This document shows positions 29,575 to 41,429 of a stretch of 64,000 bases of DNA, in pieces. The DNA is from Ryuthela nishihirai (taxonomy: Eukaryota; Arthropoda; Arachnida; Araneae; Heptathelidae): the NCBI GenBank assembly GCA_038380435.1, contig JAWZYU010000020.1, forward strand, positions 39,960,307 through 40,024,306, in the 5' to 3' direction. The notes beneath the pieces are model-generated. The model was not told the DNA's origin. It did no database searches and worked only from the letters and a program-made list of their open reading frames with translations. The position numbers and the translations under genes were made by a program. Positions within the stretch are counted from its first letter, which is position 1. Every line of letters begins with the position of its first letter.

Positions 29575-30585
29575 AAAGACTTATATTGCATTAAAATATA
29601 TTAGTTTCGAAGAAATAAAACTCCAAAATTATTCCAAAAATGAATTATCGCAGTTGACGTTTTACTAACTGTATCAAATAAATTGAAAAACATTGCTTTG
29701 AAAGGTTTTATTTTTAATTTTTTAATTTTTAATGTTTTACGTATGATGGGAGAAAGTTTTCTCTCATCCTTCGTTTCTTTAAAAAAAAATCTTTTTTACG
29801 AAAATCTTAAAATTTTAATATCTATTTCTTTTCTTTGCTCTTTCCTGGATTTAATTTTTCTCTAATCATGTGAGCAAATGCATGAATTTTATATATTTTA
29901 ATTTGGCGGTTTAATTTTGGTAGAAGGATATTGCCATGCATTATGCACAAAATGGTCTACGTAAAATAAATATTATTCTTAGCTCAATGCGAAACAAATT
30001 AGAGTTTTTATGAAACATTAAATGCAATTAAAAGCAGATTTCATTTCTTTTACTGTTAGTGAAAGTCGCGCAAACATGTTTTTCTCATCAAAATATGCAT
30101 TTTCGTGTCTGTATTCTAAAATAATTCAAAATGAAACGAATATTCAGCTTATGTTTTAAATTATTTTTAATTATGTGATTTCTCTCTCAATAAAAGCGTG
30201 TTTCGTTACTGAAAAATTCATTAAAAAGAAAAGCTTTTAACTCTACAATTTTTAATGATTTAAAATGAAACATTTCTCATTCATTAGCTAAATAGTTTTT
30301 TTTTCATTAAAGCTAAAAAAAGTTGAGTTTACTTTAAAAAATTTTGTAACGATTATGAAAATTATGATTTTAATAAAATTAAATTTAAATTCTACCATTT
30401 AAAATGAAAGAAAATATAGTTCACGGAGTAATAAAAGAGGGAAACAGCCATTATTTAAGGCCAACTAACTCATTAGTTTAAAAACTGTTGGGGAAAGCAG
30501 TCGACTGCCTGGAAAGTACAATATTTTTCCTAATATACAATAAAATGTATTTTATATTCGCTTATATCGCATAATATACCGGCAA
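29575..30585. other. Very AT-rich DNA, no feature seen
   Basis: No gene or repeat family was recognised here. Confidence 0.45.
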
Positions 30586-30601
30586 AAGTGTTAGAACACT
30601 T

Positions 30602-30986
30602 GTTGGGTTGTTTACTATGAGCGGTGTTTTTTTTACACATAATAGACTAAATCGCCAGCCCACAAGAACACCAAATACTCAGAGAAGGATGGGGAACGGG
30701 ATCCACCAGACAGCTCTTAGGAGAAACGTTAAAGCTTCCCGTTAAGGCCATCCAGCATGTTCTTTAACGTGCGTAGGGTGTGGCTCTTCTGTATATGGCA
30801 TTACGGCTTAACATCCCATCCAACAAACTATAGCCTATCCCAAGCCCATTGCTGTCCTTTTTCTGACCGAGGGGAGATTTGGGTTAACGGAGATAAATCT
30901 CAACGTTGGAATAGAGAGGACTCGATCCTGGAAACTGCAGATTTCGAGCCTGGAAAGTTGCCGGCTGAGCCAGCCCTCGCCCCGCT
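30602..30986 (-). mobile_element. SINE-A copy 12, first half of a tandem dimer
   Basis: Diverged antisense copy from TGGGTTGTTTACTATGAGCG to GCTGAGCCAGCCCTCGCCCC. It abuts copy 13 in the same orientation. The pair, not each copy, is flanked by GTGTTAGAACACTT (30588-30601) and GGTGTTAGACACTT (31348-31361). Confidence 0.85.
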
Positions 30987-31348
30987 GTTAATGTTGAATT
31001 GTTTACATTTGAGCAGAACCTTTTTTTAACACAATGGTCTAAATGGCCATATCACAACGACCCCAAGTTCTCAGAGAAGGTTGGGGATAGGGGACCCACT
31101 AGAACAGCTGTTAGAAGGCAGATGGTCAGCTCCCGTCAAGGCCGTCGAGTGTGTCTCATCCGACAGACAGGGTCTTTCCAAGCCCAACTAGGTACCCTAC
31201 TGCACGAGGACAGTAGGGTACCTTTTAAGGACAGGGTGGGAAGTTTTGCGGAGATAAATCTCACTGCTGGTCCAGATGGTATTCTAACCTGGAAACTGAG
31301 ATTACAAGCCAGGAAAGCTGTCAACTGAGCCACCCCCGCCCGGCTTCG
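30987..31348 (-). mobile_element. SINE-A copy 13, second half of a tandem dimer
   Basis: Antisense copy from GCTGTTAATGTTGAATTG to GAGCCACCCCCGCCCGGC. It contains a local duplication around CCAACTAGGTACCCTACTG / AGTAGGGTACC and lacks part of the GTGCACGTTAAAG motif region. Confidence 0.85.
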
Positions 31349-31820
31349 GTGTTAGACACTTCCATGTTATTTGAATGGAAGTCCACATTCAAAGCTCCCT
31401 AACTTTTGAAAATAAGGTTTCAACGAAAAAATTTCACTTAACATAAATTGAGGTTCTCTCTCTAAATCTCCATTTTCAACAATATTCGTTTAATCTTTAA
31501 AGAGTTGTTGAAACTAAAGTCATTTAACATTAAATGTTCACTGTCATACCTGTCCTAAATATTTTGTACAAAATTTGCCAAAAACTTAAAGAATCATTAC
31601 ACCCACTTGTAAAATAAAATTTATTTTAGTCCTTTTCTTCATAACACAATTAAATACTTTAATATTCTTTAAATATTCTTGACTTTCCTTCATGATATGA
31701 ACGTAGGCTTCTTTCCCAGCAAGATCATTGCTTTACTACATAATCTTAGCTTTCCTTCTGAACAAGATCGCAGTTATCGTAGTATCACAAAATATTCATA
31801 GCTTTTTTATATGCTCTTAG

Positions 31821-32209
31821 GTTGAGTTGGGTTGTTTTACCTCTGAGCGGCACTTTTTTGCACACCATGGGCTAAATGGCCAGGTCACATGGACCCCGAA
31901 GGCTCAGAGAAGGTTGGGGGAGGGGACCCACTGGAACAGCTGTTGGGAGACAGATGGTAGCCTCCCGTCAAGGCCATCCAGCGTGTTCTTTAACGTGCAC
32001 AGGGTATGGCTCTCCCGCACACGGGGCCACGGCTTAACGTCCCATCCGACGGACGGCGGCCTTTCCAAGCCCATCGGTGTCCCCTACTGACAGTGGGCAG
32101 GGCGGGGAATTTTGCGGAGATAAATCTCAACGGTGACCCAGCTGGGACTCGAACCTGGGAACTACAGATTACGAGCCTGGCGCGCTACCGACTGAGCCAC
32201 CCCCGCCCC
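31821..32209 (-). mobile_element. SINE-A copy 14, near-consensus, 14-bp duplication
   Basis: 389 bp and close to the majority sequence throughout. The duplication TTATATGCTCTTAG lies at 31807-31820 and 32210-32223. It carries the 87-codon antisense frame common to young copies, which is not a gene. Confidence 0.97.
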
Positions 32210-32224
32210 TTATATGCTCTTAGA

Positions 32225-32785
32225 CTTCACAATATGACGACAGGTTCTTTTTAAATACTCAGAGATTTTTCTAAACAAAATAGTCGTAACTTGCCTTTGG
32301 AATATAATCGTAGCTTCATTTTGTGACATAAGAGTCACTTTTCTTCTCAACTCCATTTCAAAATTCTATTAAAAGTTGCTTCTTTAAATTCGTTAATATT
32401 TTCTGCTCTTTTTTTCTAAATATTTCGTTAATGCACTCTCAACTCTTCCCAATCACGAATTCAATCGTTCAACTCTATTCTACTTGATCTGCAAACAGAG
32501 ACTTAAATATAGATAGTGTTGTGAGGTCCTATGCGTTTTTTATTGTATTAATGTTCTTATGAATAAAAAAAAGAATTTGTTTAAATATATATATGTTAAT
32601 TATGTATAGAACATGGACGATCATTGTTGCTTCTTAGCATCCATAGAGTACTGTCAAAATGTTTTTTAAGTCTTTTGGTTATTTTTCAAGTTATTTTTCC
32701 AAAATGTTTCAAAAACTGATCTTCTAATATGTAAATTTGTGAGAAGAAATAAAGGTTATTATTATTATAGTAAATATATATACAT
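32225..32785. other. AT-rich DNA, no feature seen
   Basis: No gene or repeat family was recognised here. Confidence 0.45.
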
Positions 32786-32789
32786 TATA

Positions 32790-33533
32790 CAGGGTGTTTT
32801 CAAAAGGTCTAAGCAAACTTTGGGAATGTGTTCTATTGCGCATACGGATGAGAACATTCCTATGAACATAGGACACCAGAAACGCTTCCTTTCTAAATTT
32901 ATAGTTCATTTTGAGAGTGCAGATAGGAAAGCGTGAAGTTAATTATTTTTTATTCCAGTTATTACAGCACACTGTACGTGATTGATGGGAACCATTATGT
33001 AAGTCTACATCAAAGCAAGTGTTCGAAAATGGCCTCCCTGAGCAGCAATACACGATTCATAACATCTTCTCATCGACTGTCGAACACATTCGAAAAGTAT
33101 ACTTAATATCGAGTATTCTGAATTTTTTGCAACTATCCAAGAACCGTTTTCAGAGAGCTTTGGTATTAGGAACCGGTCTTAACGTCTCCCCATAAGAAGA
33201 AATCCAGTGGATTCAAATCAATAGAGCGTGCAGCCCATGCATTTGGTCCACCTGTACCAATCCTACGAGCAGGATAAGTACGATTGATATTACCCATGGT
33301 TGGTGGGATTTTGATCAACATTTACATATATCTACTATGCCGTCAGACATGCAAATGATATAAATTCACCTAACATCGTACCATTGATAGGCTTTCTTAG
33401 ATGCACACTCAAAATGAATTTCTGAATTCAGAAGGGAAAGCGTTTCTGGCCCAATGTTCGTATGAACTCTTTTTAATCGCTCTCTGTAGTAGAACACTTC
33501 CCAAAGTTTGACTAGACCTTTTGGAAACACTTG
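32790..33533 (-). mobile_element. Mariner-superfamily DNA transposon relic with long inverted ends
   Basis: The left end CAGGGTGTTTTCAAAAGGTC and the right end (read inverted, CAAGTGTTTCCAAAAGGTCT) align and stay similar for about 130 bp, including GTTCTA and CCAGAAACGCTT. The left end follows a TA. Inside is a decayed minus-strand transposase. At about 744 bp it is internally deleted compared with usual 1.2-1.4 kb elements. Confidence 0.85.
33003..33270 (-). pseudogene. DDE transposase fragment (mariner/IS630-like C-terminal part)
   Basis: On the minus strand, 33270-33181 reads RIGTGGPNAWAARS then IDLNPLDFFLWG. The Asp of the DLNPLDFFLWG motif corresponds to the last catalytic Asp of this DDE family. 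After a gap, another frame reads RQSMRRCYESCIAAQGGHF, the usual C-terminal motif. Upstream catalytic residues and the N-terminal DNA-binding domain are missing, and stops separate the parts. The relic is inactive. Confidence 0.85.
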
Positions 33534-33539
33534 AATGCT

Positions 33540-34385
33540 TCAGCTTTCGAAATAATAAATTTTGTTAGCTTTCCCAACACGAATATCAATTTAAATCGGA
33601 GAGGTTTCAACTACTGGATGAGAACCTATGTATTCAAATAGAGAACAGCACGATAAACTAGAAATTCATTACAATCCACTTTCTAGAAATGTCTGTTGGA
33701 TATACGAAACTATACGTTTCTTACCAACACTTCAGAGTAAATAGTCGTTATGTTGTCATATCGTAGAGCCTGTGTCACCAATCATTATAGCATCTGTCAT
33801 GCGTTCCGTACCTCTGAAATACATTTCCTCTAATCGGAAAGGCTAATCCAAGTCAACCTTGAGCAACTAAGTAGATTCAATTTCTTGTCGATTTAGTTAG
33901 ATGCTTTTCCAAGAAACTCAGCAGCATAGTTTTGTAAAAAAAACACAATTTGGAAATTCTACTCAGAAAGAGTAAACTGAAAAATCATCAGCCGCAAAAT
34001 GGATGATAGTTTATAGTTTGTTTTTGTATGTATTATTCATAACTCTGATGTTATTGAGGTTTCTACAGACACACTTTAAACAATCAAATTTTCATCGAAG
34101 GTAAGAGTAATCGTACTGCATTTGCTCACAAGATCCATCAAGAAGATATGAAACTTTGCCTCATCGATCATATCATTTTTCCTCCAAAAACCAAAAAAGG
34201 TTATGTCTACTTATCTAACGATCAGGGCCCTTAAAAGGAAGACAGGCCACAAGCTCAAAGAGGGCTTCAAATATAGACACTTGTTAATCTTTTATATGAT
34301 AAAATAAAAAGCATTTCATAAAAGCTATAATTTTTTAACGCATGTCTCAGATGAGGAATGGGTGTTTCTTTTCTGGTGTTTTCTT
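33540..34385. other. No feature seen
   Basis: AT-rich DNA without recognised genes or repeats. Confidence 0.45.
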
Positions 34386-34390
34386 TCTCC

Positions 34391-34740
34391 TGAGTTGGGT
34401 TATTTTACTTATGAGCAGAACATTTTTGCACACAGTGGGTTACATAGCCAAGCCAAAAGGTCCCCGAGGGCTCAGAGAAGGTTGGGAGGAAGGCAACCCA
34501 CTTGAGAGTGTTAGGAGACAGATGGAGTCTTCTTTAACGTGCACAGGGTATGGCTCTCCAGTACACGGGTCATGACTTATCGTCCCATTCGACGGACGGC
34601 GGCCTTTTCAACTCATCGTTGTCCCCTACTGACAGAGAACAGGGAGTTTTGCGGAAGTAAATTTCAACGCTAGCCTAGGTGGGACTCGAACCAAGGAACT
34701 GCAGATTACAACCTAGAGCATTACCGACTGAGCCACCAAC
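34391..34740 (-). mobile_element. SINE-A copy 15 (old, internally deleted)
   Basis: Antisense copy: GAGTTGGGTTATTTTACTTA at the tail, a head near CCGACTGAGCCACC, and a deletion of the CAAGGCCATCCAGC segment between GACAGATGGAG and TTCTTTAACGTGCACAGGG. Confidence 0.88.
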
Positions 34741-34744
34741 TTCA

Positions 34745-34812
34745 CTACGTCGTATTTTACTATCAGGCTTCTGTCTGACCTCTGTGACAAGCAGCTGCTT
34801 AAGGGGTAAAAT
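34745..34812 (+). mobile_element. SINE-B copy 4, 5'-truncated tail fragment
   Basis: Only the last 60-70 bases of SINE-B remain: TCAGGCTTCTGTCTGACCTC, then GACAAGCAGCTGCTTAAGGG. It sits directly beside SINE-A copy 15. Confidence 0.8.
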
Positions 34813-34814
34813 TT

Positions 34815-37800
34815 TATATAGATTTTATCAAATTAAAATTAAAAGCATTCGTAAATAATTGAGAAATTTCTATTTAGGCTCGAAGCCTCAAATGTCGAAG
34901 GTGACCCTCGTTTCTCTGCGCTACAAAAGATAACTTGCGCTTGTTAGTGAGGGTGAAGAGTTTTAATTACGATGTACACTGTCTGGCCAAATTATTATGA
35001 ATAACTACCTAATACTTATACTGTCAGAACCTTTTTCCTGCCGCATTTGCCTCGATTGTCAGATGTTTTTTGAGACCTCTGTCATTCTCTATACACTTCG
35101 GATATTGTTCCCCTTATTTAACCCGCAGTTAAATCAAATGAAGCCTCTTTTGAATCGACAGCAATATCTGAATTTTCTAGTTGGAATTTTCAGACTAGTA
35201 AAACCGTGTTTAATCCTTTTAGCAACAAGTTTAACTTTCTAGATTATTCTACAAGCTAAATACAGTTACTTCGCAGGTACACTGTTTGAAAAAATATCAT
35301 ATAAATGCTAATTTTACAAAATAAAGCATTAAATATTATGCAAACACTTAATATCTAATTTGTACTCAGTTCATAAATATCCTTCTTTCAAATTTCGTCT
35401 TCAAATTCGATAGTGTAAGTCTACTTATTTATTTAAAATTACACGCCTGTACGGTGTTTGGGTGTACACTTCTTACCCCAAATCAATTGAAAAACAGAAA
35501 TACCTAGCATATGATAATACAATAATTGCATTAGTTTAAGTCTACGTTAACGATGAATATTTTTTGTGAACAAATAGAAACGATGAGAAATTAATCTAAG
35601 CTTCTCTGAATTAGCGCTAATAACGTACAAAATAATGTTATATTAATGCCTATTATTACTTCTGAACTGAAATTAGAGATAAATATATAAAAATAAAACC
35701 TTCAATGTACGTTTTCATAACAAGGATTTCTTTGGAAATTATCCTCCTTTTTTTCCATAATTTGCTAGTTACGATTTGCACGATGTCTATTTACAAAGTG
35801 ATTTTTACCCTTAATCTGTCTACTATGTAAACAAAGGGATGGGTATATATTTTTTTCCAGAATTGTTCTGGCCAAATAGTTTGATATATTATTACAGCTA
35901 TTCCGTTACTAGAAGAATTAGCAAAACATAACTTCCTGTCGGCGATATGGTTCTAAGGTCGCAAACGCTAACTGCTGCTTGTCGAACTCAAGAAACTAAT
36001 CGACTATTACACGAGAAGAAATCATTAAAAAGGAGCGAATTTCAGATGAGAGATTTAGAATTTGTGCCCGTCCCTAATAGTGGTGTATGTCTCAGACATT
36101 TCTGTGTTTTTTAGATTACATGTTTGCTAACCTTAGCAAAATGCATTGTGTCAATGCAACATTAACAGTAAATTAATAATTAATTAATGGTAATAAATAA
36201 GAGCAAAAATTCTATAGCCAAAGTTATCTGTAATTCTTTAAGTTCCTAAGAATGATTTCTTAATGATTTGTAAACACTGAATACTTGTAATTAGCGTCTG
36301 ATAATATTACAATATTTAAAAAATAATAAATTGCTTTTCACACAACTGCTTTCCGAAGAGGTATGACAGCTTAAATACTTCAAAAGTATTCACTCTGAAA
36401 GCAATGGATTTTTTCCCTGTGGTGAAGATATGTAGATCAGGGACCATGAACTGTGGGGTTCATCATAGCTACTGCATAAAAGGAAATTGGATCACCAAAC
36501 AAAGTTTTTATCCATTTATGTTGCTAGCTTCAACGCAGCGCGGAATTAAATTGCTTACATTGCATATTGTACTAACTGAATTTCTGAGATTCCATTTATT
36601 AATTCAGAAGCATTTACGAACTTAAACATCCTCATCTCTGCGAATTACATCAAGCTTTCTCAAACAGACTCATCGATAAAATATTTATACACATCATTTG
36701 CTTTAGATAACAGACCGACTCTCTTTTCTGTGAGTTTGAGAAAATTAGCTCCCTTAACAACTTAAGCATTCAGAACCTCTGTTGTTCCTTTTACTGCAAA
36801 AGCCGATTGCTCCGTTTTGGGAGTTAAAACATCATTGTGCTTTTCACAAGAACCGCTTTCTGGGTATTTACTGCGCACTCTAAAAGTAAATGAAGTTTAG
36901 GGTTGGAGAAAGACCGGGGTTTTAAATTCGTTAGACCAATTCCTAAGGTAAACATAAAAAGTGCTTAGCATCTTCTTCTCTGCCTTTCCAAAGTCGAAAA
37001 ACTGCTTCGAAGCAACTGAATGGAAATGGAAACCGAGGTTCCGATATACTTCTCTACCCAATGGATGAAGTCTCGGTTTCCATGCACTGAAGGATATTAG
37101 AACAACATCCCGACTCTACCGCCAAGGATATTAGTTCGAAATTGTTTTTGTTTTCGCTTCTTTGTTCTTTGCATTTCGTTTTACTGAGAGAGGCGATTGC
37201 TCCATTTCAGGAATTAAAACTGTGCTGCCGACTCAGGAAAACCAATTCCAGAGCAAGCGAAGAATGCAAGATTAGATTCTGAATATTTTATTGCGTGCAG
37301 CAGAGGAAATTTTATAAATCTAGGATCCGTCGTCCCACTACTCCTTTGTTGTATAATTAATGTCGGTGTTGAGACAAAAGGTGTGCAAAACAGAATACGA
37401 TATTCATGGAGTGGAAACAATAAGTTTGAAGAATAATTAATTCTGGTTTGGGTGTTCCGTTGTTTACGAAATTCGTTGCGAAGATGGAGCAGGACACGGT
37501 GTTCACTATATGGCTGCTGTTGGGAAAGTCAACGTAGCAGAATAGCTGACAACAAAGCTGTTATGGTAAATGGCGTCTGAAGTTAAGGAAATTCGTATTC
37601 TAATTCCAAATGTTGTAGGTAATGGAAGACTTTGACGAGGATCATTTAAAAATCCATTAAGGGAACATACGAAGGAATAAAGCCAAGGATATTAGTTCTA
37701 CGCAACAACTCTAAACCCTAAAATCCCAAAATATGCATATTTTATTAACGCCATTAACTTTGAAACTTCGTTTCGAAAAATCAGTTATTCTGCATATATT

Positions 37801-37835
37801 AATACAAGGATTTTCTTGGTTGTTATATACTCATT
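34815..37835. other. Long AT-rich stretch, no gene supported
   Basis: TACACTGTCTGGCCAAATTATTATG at about 34975-34999 looks like a mariner/Tc1-type terminus, but no inverted partner was found. An 11-bp hairpin (TGGAAACCGAG / CTCGGTTTCCA) lies at about 37028-37083. GGATATTAGTTC recurs at about 37127 and 37688. Nothing else was recognised. Confidence 0.4.
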
Positions 37836-37839
37836 ACCG

Positions 37840-38272
37840 TCGGGGAAGGGCTGGTTTAGTCTGTAGCGCTCCAGGATCGTAATCAGCAATTCCCAGGTTT
37901 CAGTTCCATCTGGGCCAGCGTCGAGATTATCTCCGCAAAACTCCCCGCCCTGTCCTCGTTAGTAGGGAATACCGATGAGCTTGGAAAGGCCACCGTTCGT
38001 CGGAGAGGACGTTAATCCGAGTTCTCGTGTGCAGGAGAGCCGAACCCTATCTACGTTAAAGAACACGCTTGGTGGCTTTGACGGTAGGCTACCTACATTA
38101 CCTAACATGTTTTTTACATAACATATGATCATGAAGTTACTATGAAGTCTCCATAACAGCTATCCAGTGGGTCCCCTCTCCCCAACTTTCTCTGAGACAT
38201 CAGGGTCTTTGTAAATTGACCATTTAGCCCATTGTGTGCAAAAAATGCACCTCAGAGGTAAAAGAACCCAAC
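37840..38272 (+). mobile_element. SINE-A copy 16 (old) with ~55-bp internal insert
   Basis: Head GGGCTGGTTTAGTCTGTAGC, body and tail GAGGTAAAAGAACCCAAC. Between GGTAGGCTACC and CATAACAGCTATCC is extra AT-rich DNA (about 38093-38150). Confidence 0.87.
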
Positions 38273-38520
38273 TGATTATCGTTAGGTAGCAGCCACAAAG
38301 TTATCAAAGAAGTTAACTAATCTACTGTATATCGCATCATCACAGAGTAGTCATTCCAATGGATGATGGAAAAATTATCTGGAATGTTACAAATTCATCA
38401 CCGCAAAGCAGTCATAAAATTTATTAAAGAAATTATCGGATATTTTGTGTACTCATCAATGTGCAGTAGCCACGATGCTAACGGCGAAATTATCTGGGTT
38501 GCTACTTAACGTATCATCAT
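38273..38520 (+). repeat. Degenerate ~70-bp tandem repeat, 3-4 units
   Basis: Units share AAATTATCTGG(A/G)(A/T)TG(T/C)TAC, TCATCA and GCAGTAGCCA. The array starts directly after SINE-A copy 16. Confidence 0.6.
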
Positions 38521-38524
38521 GAAG

Positions 38525-39765
38525 TTACCATCTAAATGTCTTAAGGTTATTTTGTTTTTATATACGTGATGAAGAACAAACACAAGTTTCTTGAAGGTTT
38601 CAGCTATCTTTGTCAGCTCTATATTTAATTGGCTTTTTATATACGTCAAACTATGTCTGAGAAAAGTAAGAAATTTATAAATTAGCTGAAAATAATAAAC
38701 ACATCTGAAATTAGGTAAAACGTTCTGCTCTAGAAACGAAACATACACTCTGTCATCTCTTAGATGCAAATGAACATCCTAACTCATCTGTTATTCCAAA
38801 AAAAGCCTCCAAAAATAAGGAATTGTATAAGCGCCATACTTCCATCAGATGTAAATATAAAATGAAAGGATGGTAGTAAACGCTTTGGGTGTGAAATAAA
38901 AGTATTTGCATTAAGATAACTCGATTGTCTGCAATTGTTTCCTGTTGTTTTTCGTTTCTCTGTCTTTAGGAAATCGGCAGTGGGATTGAAAGAGGAAAGA
39001 GGGAGGGTGGGTGGCCACCGTCTAGACAGAAGATGAATAACCAATGAATGCGCTCGTTCATAAGCGAAGAACGAATTTTCAACGATAGTTATCCTTGTTC
39101 TGCCATCTTTCCTATGAATAATGAATGATGTAAACAATTCGCATCCTGATAGATCTGTTGGAAGCTACACGGAGTTTTCACGAAAGAAAATATTTCGCTA
39201 GAAGTGTAGTATCCTCAGACTAACACTTTGGCCCTGAAGAAATTCAATTCTGAAGAGTGAAGGCTAGTTAGTGAATATTTTTTCCCAATATTTAAACATT
39301 TTTCTACGAGAGATAATTATTATGAATTTCAGTTGGTGTAAATAATTACTTAAGCAGTTCTTTAACCGGAACGATCTCATGAACTGGAATTGTCATCTTT
39401 GTCTCCATTAATTAAATATTTGTTTTAAATCTGCATTTTATTTTTTGGGGCATCCAGAATTATTCCCACAAACTTACGGTTGCAAATTTCGCTATTCATT
39501 AAGAGATCCTCGAAGGCCTTAGTACAAAGGCATCCGTACGCTTAAGAACTGTTCAAAATGACTTCATTCTTCTTTATATTCATTAATGTTGACTTCATTC
39601 TTCTTTATATTCATTAATGTTTCTGTTTAAGGAAGGTTTGTTGAAAAGTTCTCGTATTATTTGCTTCGTTATGTGTTGCTGGTCAATAAAACCTGATTCA
39701 GAATTATCACAATTTTCATTCAAAGAATCTTGAATTTGGATCTCATTTACACTCATAGAGTAGTT
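38525..39765. other. No gene seen; one exact 31-bp tandem duplication
   Basis: GACTTCATTCTTCTTTATATT followed by CATTAATGTT occurs twice in tandem at about 39558-39620. No gene was recognised in the rest. Confidence 0.5.
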
Positions 39766-39771
39766 TTACTC

Positions 39772-40162
39772 GGGTTGGGTTGTTTTACCTCTGGGCGGCA
39801 CTTTTTTGCACACCATGGGCTAAATGGACAGGTCACATGAACCCCGAAGGCTCAGAGAAGGTTGGGGGAGGGGACCCACTGGAACAGCTGTTGGGAGACA
39901 GATGGTAGCCTCCCGTCAAGGCCATCCAACGTGTTCTTTAACGTGCACAGGGTATGGCTCTCCCGCACACGGGGCCACGGCTTAACGTCCCATCCGACGG
40001 ACGGCGGTCTTTCCAAGCCCATGGGTGACCCCTACTGACCGTGGGCAGAGCGGGGAATTTTTGCGGAGATAAATCTCAACGCTGACCCAGCTGGGACTCG
40101 AACCTGGGAACTACAGATTACGAGCCTGGCGCGCTACCGACTGAGTCACCGCCGCCCTTTTT
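39772..40162 (-). mobile_element. SINE-A copy 17, near-consensus, 8-bp duplication
   Basis: Antisense copy from GGGTTGGGTTGTTTTACCTC to GAGTCACCGCCGCCC. The duplication TTTTACTC lies at 39764-39771 and 40163-40170. Confidence 0.95.
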
Positions 40163-40374
40163 TTTTACTCTGTTTTTTCCAATCATACTAATACATTTCA
40201 CTCTGAATAAAATTATTACAGCATTAATGTCTTAATGTTTATATTGATGATTATAAAGTCCAAAGATGCATATAATCATGTCCCTCTAATTTAGTTATTT
40301 TTATTTATTATTGTATTTTTGTTGTTATTTTCATTGTTGGAAATATATACATGTATGAAGTGTAAAATGCTGAT

Positions 40375-40985
40375 GTGAAAATGCTGATGTGGGGATGTGA
40401 CTCATGAGCTGTTTGTTGTTCGAGTCTGAGCTGGCTGACTTGCATATGCTCAGCGAACAAAAAGCGGATTTTACGACTTTTACGACTAACCTCTGGCGCG
40501 AGTGCTAACAGAGACAAGTGCAGCAATAATAAACAGGAGTCTGAGCGTCGCTGTCAAAGTGGAAGGACGTTTGAACACGCGACAACGGACGCCGCTCTTG
40601 CTCAAAAGCAAAACCCTTAAGGAGAGGAATTGGTTCTGTGTGAATCAAGATACGGTTCTGTGTGAACCAGGGTTCAGTTCTTTGTGAACTGAGGTACGAT
40701 TCTGTGTGAAGCAGGTTGTAGGCAAGGATTGAATATCCTTTCGCCGATTTTGTGGTCTGTAAGGTGAATCTGTGAAGCGCAGTTTTTCATCTCATTGTAT
40801 GAAGGTTTGCAGTAGCAAAGCAGCAAAGGCATAAGGAATCGAGTGCATCCCCAGCATGTAATTGTATATGAATATAAATAAACTGTGTCGTCCATATACT
40901 ACTCTCGTACTTGAACTGTTGATACCTTTCTACACATCACTTGGTGCAACAAGTCTGAGGCATATGCCGATAGGGGTGTAACAGT
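40375..40985 (+). mobile_element. Solo-LTR-like block with possible PBS
   Basis: GC-richer block ending in an AATAAA-containing segment (TATAAATAAACTGTGTCG, about 40874) and then TGTTGATACCTTTCTACACA, followed by a PBS-like TGGTGCAACAAGTCTGAGG (about 40942). No coding region or second LTR is seen. It contains a small internal repeat array. The 5' edge is uncertain. Confidence 0.45.
40630..40715 (+). repeat. ~24-bp tandem repeats inside the LTR-like block, 4 units
   Basis: GGTTCTGTGTGAATCAAGAT, GGTTCTGTGTGAACCAGGG, AGTTCTTTGTGAACTGAGG and GATTCTGTGTGAAGCAGG follow each other. Enhancer-like repeats occur in some LTRs, but a function here is speculation. Confidence 0.8.
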
Positions 40986-41006
40986 CCGCGAACCTGTGAT
41001 TTCACC

Positions 41007-41215
41007 TCCCGTGGCCGAGTGGTTAGCGAGCTTGGCTACTGATCTGCGGGACCTGGGTTCGAGCCCCGGGTAAGGCATGGATGTTCGTGTTGTTTTTCTG
41101 CTGAGGTCCTGCCATCCTCTCAGACCTTCTACTCTGGCATATAAACTGACAGGCTCCTGTGAGACCTCTGTTGCAAGCAGCTGCTTGAGGGTTATTTATT
41201 TATTTTATTTATATT
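41007..41215 (+). mobile_element. SINE-B copy 5, full length
   Basis: CCCGTGGCCGAGTGGTTAGC (box A), CTGGGTTCGAGCCCCGGG (box B), body through CAAGCAGCTGCTTGAGGG, and tail (TTTA)n. This is the cleanest SINE-B copy in forward orientation. Confidence 0.94.
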
Positions 41216-41429
41216 AATGGTGAACAAGTTTACCTAAACAAGTTGATCTCCTCTGCTGAAGAGCAAAATTTATGTCATCCAGCCCAACACGTTTGGCACA
41301 GTTGTTCGCAGCATACGTAATTACATGTGACGAAATAAAAATTTGCATCGTTCCTTACCACTCCCACCACAAACATCAAAAGACACTTCTTGGAAAAGTA
41401 GAGTTTTGCTTTATCACGATGGAAATCTA

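Noticed and set aside
34975..35880. A transposon bounded by the two CTGGCCAAAT strings at 34.98 and 35.87 kb
   Set aside because: The two strings are in the same orientation and not inverted, and nothing inside resembles a transposase.
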